From Shewanella sp. (GTDB taxonomy: Bacteria > Pseudomonadota > Gammaproteobacteria > Enterobacterales > Shewanellaceae), in contig SDWK01000485.1 in the NCBI GenBank assembly GCA_004195335.1, positions 1-8,251 of the forward strand: 8,251 nucleotides of DNA, read 5' to 3'. The position numbers were made by a program, and so were the translations under genes. The first letter of the stretch is position 1. Each line of letters opens with the position of its first letter. Below, piece after piece: positions 5,801 to 8,251 of this stretch. The notes under the pieces were generated by a model that saw only the letters and a program-made list of their open reading frames with translations, made no database searches and was not told the origin of the DNA.

Positions 5801-8235
5801 AAAGCCTGATTGTTGTTCAAGGCTCCTTTGGTGTTTAGTGTGGCAGATTGCCAGCTAAAATCAGCGTATTCTTTGCCGGTACCGGAAAGCTGCAGTGAGT
5901 AACCACTCTTGGTTGAGGATGATTCACTTACACCAACATCGGTTGATGTCTCGCCTGTTGCCGCACCGTTAGTGGCCGTCATGGTTCCTTCATAGCTGAG
6001 GAACTGAACCAGGTTACCGCTGTCATCGACTAAAGCTATGCCATCGGGTGTCCCATTTTGAAGCCCGAAGGTATCGAATCCTAAGGTACCCATTCCATTT
6101 TGTTGGTTTGCTATGACACCTGACAGATTGAAGGTGTTGTAGATAGAACCATTACCGCCGTTATAGACCTCAATTGTCCATCCACTAAGATCGGTTCCCG
6201 CACTGCCGGCGATTTCAATGAACTCGTTGACATCGGTTTTTCTGTTGTCGTAATGGAACTCGTTAATCCAGGGGGTACTGATCACATTGATAACTGTTAC
6301 GTTAGTTGAGCTGCTGGCGGACGTGCCATCATTATCTGTTACCGTCACTGTAACAGTGTAATCACCATCTGCATCATAGTTATGAATAGGAGTTGCCCCC
6401 GTCGCAGTTCCACCGTCGCCGAAGCTCCAGTTGAAGCTGATGATACTGCCATCAATATCGCTGCTGGTGCCAGCATCAAATGTACAGCTGAGATTGATGC
6501 ATGTCTCGCTAAATGAGGCTGTTGGTGCCTGATTCATTGGAGTCGATGAGCCAAATACCTGACCAGTATTAGTCTGGTTTGGGCTAGCCGCTGCGGCAGG
6601 TTGCCAGCTGAAGTCCGCATAACTTACGCCAGTACCGACCAGTTGCAATGAATATCCCGCAGGTGTCGATGTGGTTTCTGACACACCAACATCAGCAGAT
6701 GTCATGCCCGCTGCCGCGTCGTCTGTAGCGGTAAATGAGCCTTCGTAACTGATAAATTGTATGGCTGTGCCAGTACTATCTATCAATGCTAGGCCATCGG
6801 GTGCACCATTTTGTAGACCGGAGGCTACAAAACTCAGACTACCTAAGCCTGCTTGCTGATCGGGGATAATCCCTGACAAGCTGATGGTCTTATATGCACT
6901 TCCGCCATTGCCGTTGTAGGCGACAATGCTCCAGCCTGTTAGATCAAGCCCTTCAGTGCCAGCTACTTCGATGAATTCACCTACATCGGTGTTCGCATTG
7001 TCATAGTGGAATTCATTGATCCATAGCGCCGACTCCGCTGGCGTGTTGCCCGCTTCGGTAGTCGCAAATACTTCACCAGTTTGTGGCGATTGATTATTTG
7101 AGCTGTCGATCGCTGTGACTGTGTAGAAGTAAGTCGTATTACCTGTAAGATTATTATCGGTATAGGCACTCGTCGTTATCACAGAGCTGTTAAGTTTTAC
7201 GAAACTACCGGCAGAGCTGTTGCTTCGGTAGACATTGTATCCAAGCAGATCTAGCTCGTTATTCGGGGTCCAGGCGAGTTCAATCAGTCCACTACCGCCG
7301 GTAGCGGTAATGTCTGTAGGAATGGACGGTGGTAAAGTATCACCGCTATCAAAGAGACAGTCACTCTCAAATACACAGGCAACATATTCAGGATGATCGA
7401 CAAATGGATTACGGTTGCCTTGGAAGCTATATACGGCTTCGTTGTGCCTGAATTCAAAAGCATCAACAGGGTCCTCTTTGTGCCACTGAAGTAGCACTGA
7501 TTTTAGTCCCATATAGGCGACAGAAAGGTTAGCGCCGACATTTGACGCTCCAATAAGGGATCTGTCATCGGTTAACTTTAAATCGGGTTCACTCACCCCT
7601 GTAATTGAATGAGTTCCGCCTTCGTAGCGAACGGCCAGATACATTAAGGCACGTGCGACATCTCCCCTTCGTCCGGGCCATGTTTCCCAACCTCCTTCGG
7701 CACCGGAACCTATCGTCCAACTTGAATCGTTAACTCCGCCACCACGATTGTTGTTGACCAAGGTGATTTTCTCGATACATCCAGAATCGCAGTTGGCATA
7801 AGGCTTATTGCTGCGGCTCGAGTTATATCCACTATCGGCTATAAATAAGTGGTGAGTATCAGTATAAGGATAATTAGTACTTCCATCCTTGGGGAATCCA
7901 TATGATTTAGGCCAGCTATGCTCACGGTTATAGAATGTATTACCACCACCGGCTTTGGTGTAGCTTGCATTCTTATAGACATCGATGACGTTACTCGAGT
8001 TGTCCGGATCTTGGTCGGCTGCCTCTAGAATATCCCATGTATCTGTTGAGGATGATGTGTAAGGGAACCTTTTGTGGTCGTCAATGATCTCGTGTAACGA
8101 GCTGTGAAGTGTCTGAGCGTTAGTGGTATCCGCTGTATTGTAATAGCTGGCTGGAATAGCAGCGTAAGCCGAGCTATTTGCCATTAATATTAACGGAACG
8201 ATAATTTTAATTGGATGCTTTTTTATAGAATGCAT
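5797..8235 (-). CDS. Secreted endonuclease I family nuclease with FN3, PKD and two lamin-tail domains
   Basis: The 812-residue product is a probable extracellular DNA/RNA nuclease. Residues 1-25 form a signal peptide: basic MHSIKKHPIK, a hydrophobic core, and cleavage probably after AYA. The endonuclease I domain covers about 27-290 and carries NREHSWPKS at 103-111 (general base His106), DTHHLFIADSGYN at 126-138 with Asn138 at the metal-binding position, and the late motif GNRNPFVDHPE at 273-283. A fibronectin type III domain follows at about 302-394, a lamin-tail domain at 403-546, a PKD domain at 568-650 (SFGDG at 604-608) and a second lamin-tail domain at 654-797. Six cysteines occur as three close pairs (149/153, 287/293, 579/584), which suggests disulfides. 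No C-terminal sorting signal or anchor is seen. Related lamin-tail nucleases in Shewanella act on extracellular DNA in biofilms and in phosphate scavenging. The exact orthologue is not identified. Confidence 0.9.
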   Translation of the reverse strand: MHSIKKHPIKIIVPLILMANSSAYAAIPASYYNTADTTNAQTLHSSLHEIIDDHKRFPYTSSSTDTWDILEAADQDPDNSSNVIDVYKNASYTKAGGGNTFYNREHSWPKSYGFPKDGSTNYPYTDTHHLFIADSGYNSSRSNKPYANCDSGCIEKITLVNNNRGGGVNDSSWTIGSGAEGGWETWPGRRGDVARALMYLAVRYEGGTHSITGVSEPDLKLTDDRSLIGASNVGANLSVAYMGLKSVLLQWHKEDPVDAFEFRHNEAVYSFQGNRNPFVDHPEYVACVFESDCLFDSGDTLPPSIPTDITATGGSGLIELAWTPNNELDLLGYNVYRSNSSAGSFVKLNSSVITTSAYTDNNLTGNTTYFYTVTAIDSSNNQSPQTGEVFATTEAGNTPAESALWINEFHYDNANTDVGEFIEVAGTEGLDLTGWSIVAYNGNGGSAYKTISLSGIIPDQQAGLGSLSFVASGLQNGAPDGLALIDSTGTAIQFISYEGSFTATDDAAAGMTSADVGVSETTSTPAGYSLQLVGTGVSYADFSWQPAAAASPNQTNTGQVFGSSTPMNQAPTASFSETCINLSCTFDAGTSSDIDGSIISFNWSFGDGGTATGATPIHNYDADGDYTVTVTVTDNDGTSASSSTNVTVINVISTPWINEFHYDNRKTDVNEFIEIAGSAGTDLSGWTIEVYNGGNGSIYNTFNLSGVIANQQNGMGTLGFDTFGLQNGTPDGIALVDDSGNLVQFLSYEGTMTATNGAATGETSTDVGVSESSSTKSGYSLQLSGTGKEYADFSWQSATLNTKGALNNNQAF
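5845..6276 (-). repeat. Second lamin-tail domain copy of the nuclease
   Basis: This stretch encodes residues 654-797. By hand alignment about 60-65% of residues match those of the copy at 6598-7029. Blocks in common include WINEFHYDN, GLQNG and YADFSWQ, with no gap needed along about 143 positions. Confidence 0.8.
6598..7029 (-). repeat. First lamin-tail domain copy of the nuclease
   Basis: This stretch encodes residues 403-546, between the fibronectin type III domain and the PKD domain. Its ungapped similarity to the copy at 5845-6276 indicates an internal duplication. Confidence 0.8.
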
Positions 8236-8241
8236 CTTTGA

Positions 8242-8246
8242 CCCCT
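8242..8246 (-). promoter_or_regulatory. Ribosome binding site of the secreted nuclease
   Basis: On the minus strand AGGGG lies 6 bases before the ATG at 8235. It supports this start, which also gives a well-formed signal peptide. The promoter lies beyond the window edge. Confidence 0.7.
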
Positions 8247-8251
8247 AATTA

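Overview
The window looks like a chromosomal segment of a marine gamma-proteobacterium, most probably a Shewanella or close relative. This rests on the four-gene ole order with separate oleB and oleC, the residue patterns of the proteins, and the secreted endonuclease I with lamin-tail domains. The genus is inferred from remembered family features; no search was run.

Bases 31-5030 (+ strand) carry a complete oleABCD cluster for head-to-head long-chain olefin synthesis. OleA (thiolase fold) condenses two fatty acyl-CoA chains to a 2-alkyl-3-ketoacyl product. OleD (extended short-chain dehydrogenase) reduces the keto acid to a 2-alkyl-3-hydroxy acid. OleC (ANL adenylation fold) closes it to a cis-beta-lactone with ATP. 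OleB (haloalkane-dehalogenase-like alpha/beta hydrolase) removes CO2 to leave an internal cis-olefin. In Shewanella the known product is a C31 polyunsaturated hydrocarbon derived from polyunsaturated chains. Spacing divides the cluster into three blocks: oleA, a 162-base gap with a large hairpin, oleB, a 48-base gap half filled by a 9-bp hairpin, then oleC and oleD 5 bases apart. The oleA promoter lies mostly outside the window.

Bases 5031-5179 hold no clear factor-independent terminator but do contain a candidate promoter whose perfect -35 box lies inside a dyad. A small zinc-binding GFA-family gene follows (5183-5632), with no evident role in olefin synthesis. Bases 5633-5796 separate it from a convergent gene and hold two hairpins, the second a strong bidirectional terminator, plus a 14-bp palindrome.

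Bases 5797-8235 (- strand) encode an 812-residue secreted nuclease: signal peptide, endonuclease I domain, fibronectin type III domain, then a PKD domain between two similar lamin-tail domains. Its likely role is degrading extracellular DNA.

I do not see an undescribed multi-gene system. The observations most worth checking are a lysine in place of the usual metal-binding glutamate in OleC, the structured oleA-oleB and oleB-oleC gaps, the unclear oleC start, and the duplicated lamin-tail domain in the nuclease. No tRNA, rRNA, CRISPR array or insertion sequence was seen, and no gene-free stretch exceeds 300 bases.
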